Shown: piece by piece, positions 62,989 through 64,000 of the stretch
Layout: each line of letters starts with the position of its first letter
How positions within the stretch are numbered: the stretch's first letter is position 1
From: Agelas oroides
Taxonomy: Eukaryota; Porifera; Demospongiae; Agelasida; Agelasidae
DNA: 64,000 nt
Assembly (NCBI GenBank): GCA_949130485.1
Contig: OX422186.1
Coordinates: 3,451,313 to 3,515,312 of the forward strand
Direction: 5' to 3'
Made by a program: the position numbers and the translations under genes
The notes under the pieces: generated by a model
What the model saw: the letters and a program-made list of their open reading frames with translations, nothing else
What the model was told of the DNA's origin: nothing
Databases searched by the model: none

Positions 62989-64000
62989 ATGATTTTATCA
63001 TATGAACCTTCGGCTTTATTGCACGTTCAGACGCAGCGCACATGACTTGCAGTACCTGATACGGATTCTCGTGTGACTTGTAGTACTGATACGGATTCTC
63101 GGGTAAAAATACGGCTTTTATAAACTGCATGCAGCTGCAAGGCTTCCCTATTGACTCCCACTCATCCGTGTGAGTTAGACGTATGATAAGATTGATTATT
63201 ACAGTTTTACATTTGTGTAATTAATATGCACAATATTAGTTAATTCATGAACAGCAAGCTGTATTACCAATCAGAGTTGAATGTGAAGGCTGATTACTGT
63301 AATAAACTCATGATAATGCACACCCACTGCAAGATAGTGCAAAGTGCAGTTATGTCACAGTTTTTTGTTCACGGTAAAGTGTAGAGACCTTATCATCTTG
63401 TTGGTGATTTAGATACAGAGCCTTTAAGTGGATAACAAAAAGTAACAGTATGCTACCAAGAGGCCCAAACAGAGCCATGTCAGTAAATGCACAAGAACAG
63501 CTATATTCTCAACATACATGGTGACGTATTTTTTAGTTCTGTATAGTAAGGGGTTTGCTAGGCAGACATGTCAGGCTGATCAGGTGGTTCTCGTGGCATG
63601 TTTCCTTCAAATGTTGTACCATGATATGCAAAAAGTGCCATGCACTGTCCAGTCACTAGAGACTCATGAGAATCAAAACTTGACTTACTCAAGTTCCTTG
63701 AGAGACTTTGCTGTCTTGATCAGTTTGGTAAGGGGATCGATACTGGCATCAGTGAGATTGTTCTGCCAAAGGCTGAATGGAAGAGGATATGAACACGGTT
63801 ACAGTCCCATTGCTAAAGCATGTCACTGTGCTACATATATACAACAAAACTGCAAGTAAAAATGCAACAGGATTGTATGCAGGTGTGCTTCTTGTTACTG
63901 TCATGTAAATATATTGTATAGCAGTCTGTGGGAAGCAGCTGCTCCAAACCAAAATGATTAGTTCCTGAAGTTAAACTATGTACATGTTTCACACACACTT
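62989..64000. other. Gene-free stretch
   Basis: No supportable gene or repeat. The open frame 63518-63859 has no recognisable motif. Confidence 0.4.

Noticed and set aside
1..64000. tRNA, rRNA or snRNA genes
   Set aside because: No cloverleaf, rRNA core or snRNA signature was recognised by eye. A covariance-model scan would be decisive.

Overview
The window comes from a eukaryotic nuclear genome, most likely an invertebrate animal. It has spliceable short introns (about 60-350 bases), interstitial CCCTAA (vertebrate/metazoan-type telomere) motifs, tRNA-Leu-primed LTR retroelements and a very varied set of DNA transposons. A non-bilaterian such as a demosponge would fit, but this is inference: no host gene that would fix the species is visible. 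No rRNA, tRNA, CRISPR or prokaryotic signal was recognised. Nearly every coding sequence I can support belongs to a mobile element.

Left part (about 0.3-27.4 kb) reads as one deep nest of transposons. The outermost layer appears to be a MULE-type DNA transposon on the minus strand. Its terminal inverted repeats lie at 5158-5202 and 27384-27424, and the flanking 10-base duplication matches at 9 of 10 positions. Its gene (27319 down to about 20846) is split by introns and combines a CARF/ALS2CR8-like domain, a MULE DDE transposase, a SWIM zinc finger, a CXXC (CpG-binding type) zinc finger and an OTU-type cysteine protease. It is now broken by frameshifts, stops and a rearrangement. Its 3' end was filled by a head-to-tail series of Helitron2-like elements (left ends at 5205, 6274, 7534, 8848, 17209, 19791), one of which (17209-19739) still carries a DUF6570-type coding region. 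A foldback element (8651-10577) and a DIRS/Ngaro-type tyrosine-recombinase retrotransposon (about 10651-16985) are inserted among them. Just outside lies a second foldback element (1973-5148) with perfect 9-base target duplications and its own nested insertions.

Middle part (27.4-45.8 kb) is poor in genes. It holds MITEs, foldback elements, a LINE 3' relic (30250-30720), two arrays of one 22-base minisatellite (33.3-33.8 and 37.1-38.0 kb), two repeat copies carrying interstitial telomere motifs (36.3 and 37.0 kb), a two-exon transposase-like fragment (35.26-36.0 kb) and a broken RPA/OB-fold-like reading frame (43905-44958).

Right part: 45867-54850 is a minus-strand Ty3/gypsy element with identical 131-base LTRs and a GTATA target duplication. 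It has lost its integrase core and is interrupted by a complete plus-strand LTR retrotransposon (46119-51629) with identical 434-base LTRs, an ATGAT target duplication and one 1519-codon gag-pol frame. The inner element has gypsy-type domains in the Copia-like order gag-protease-integrase-RT-RNase H, as in Gmr1-like elements. From 55 kb to the end there is no supportable gene, only hairpins, MITEs and one hAT-like insertion with an 8-base target duplication.
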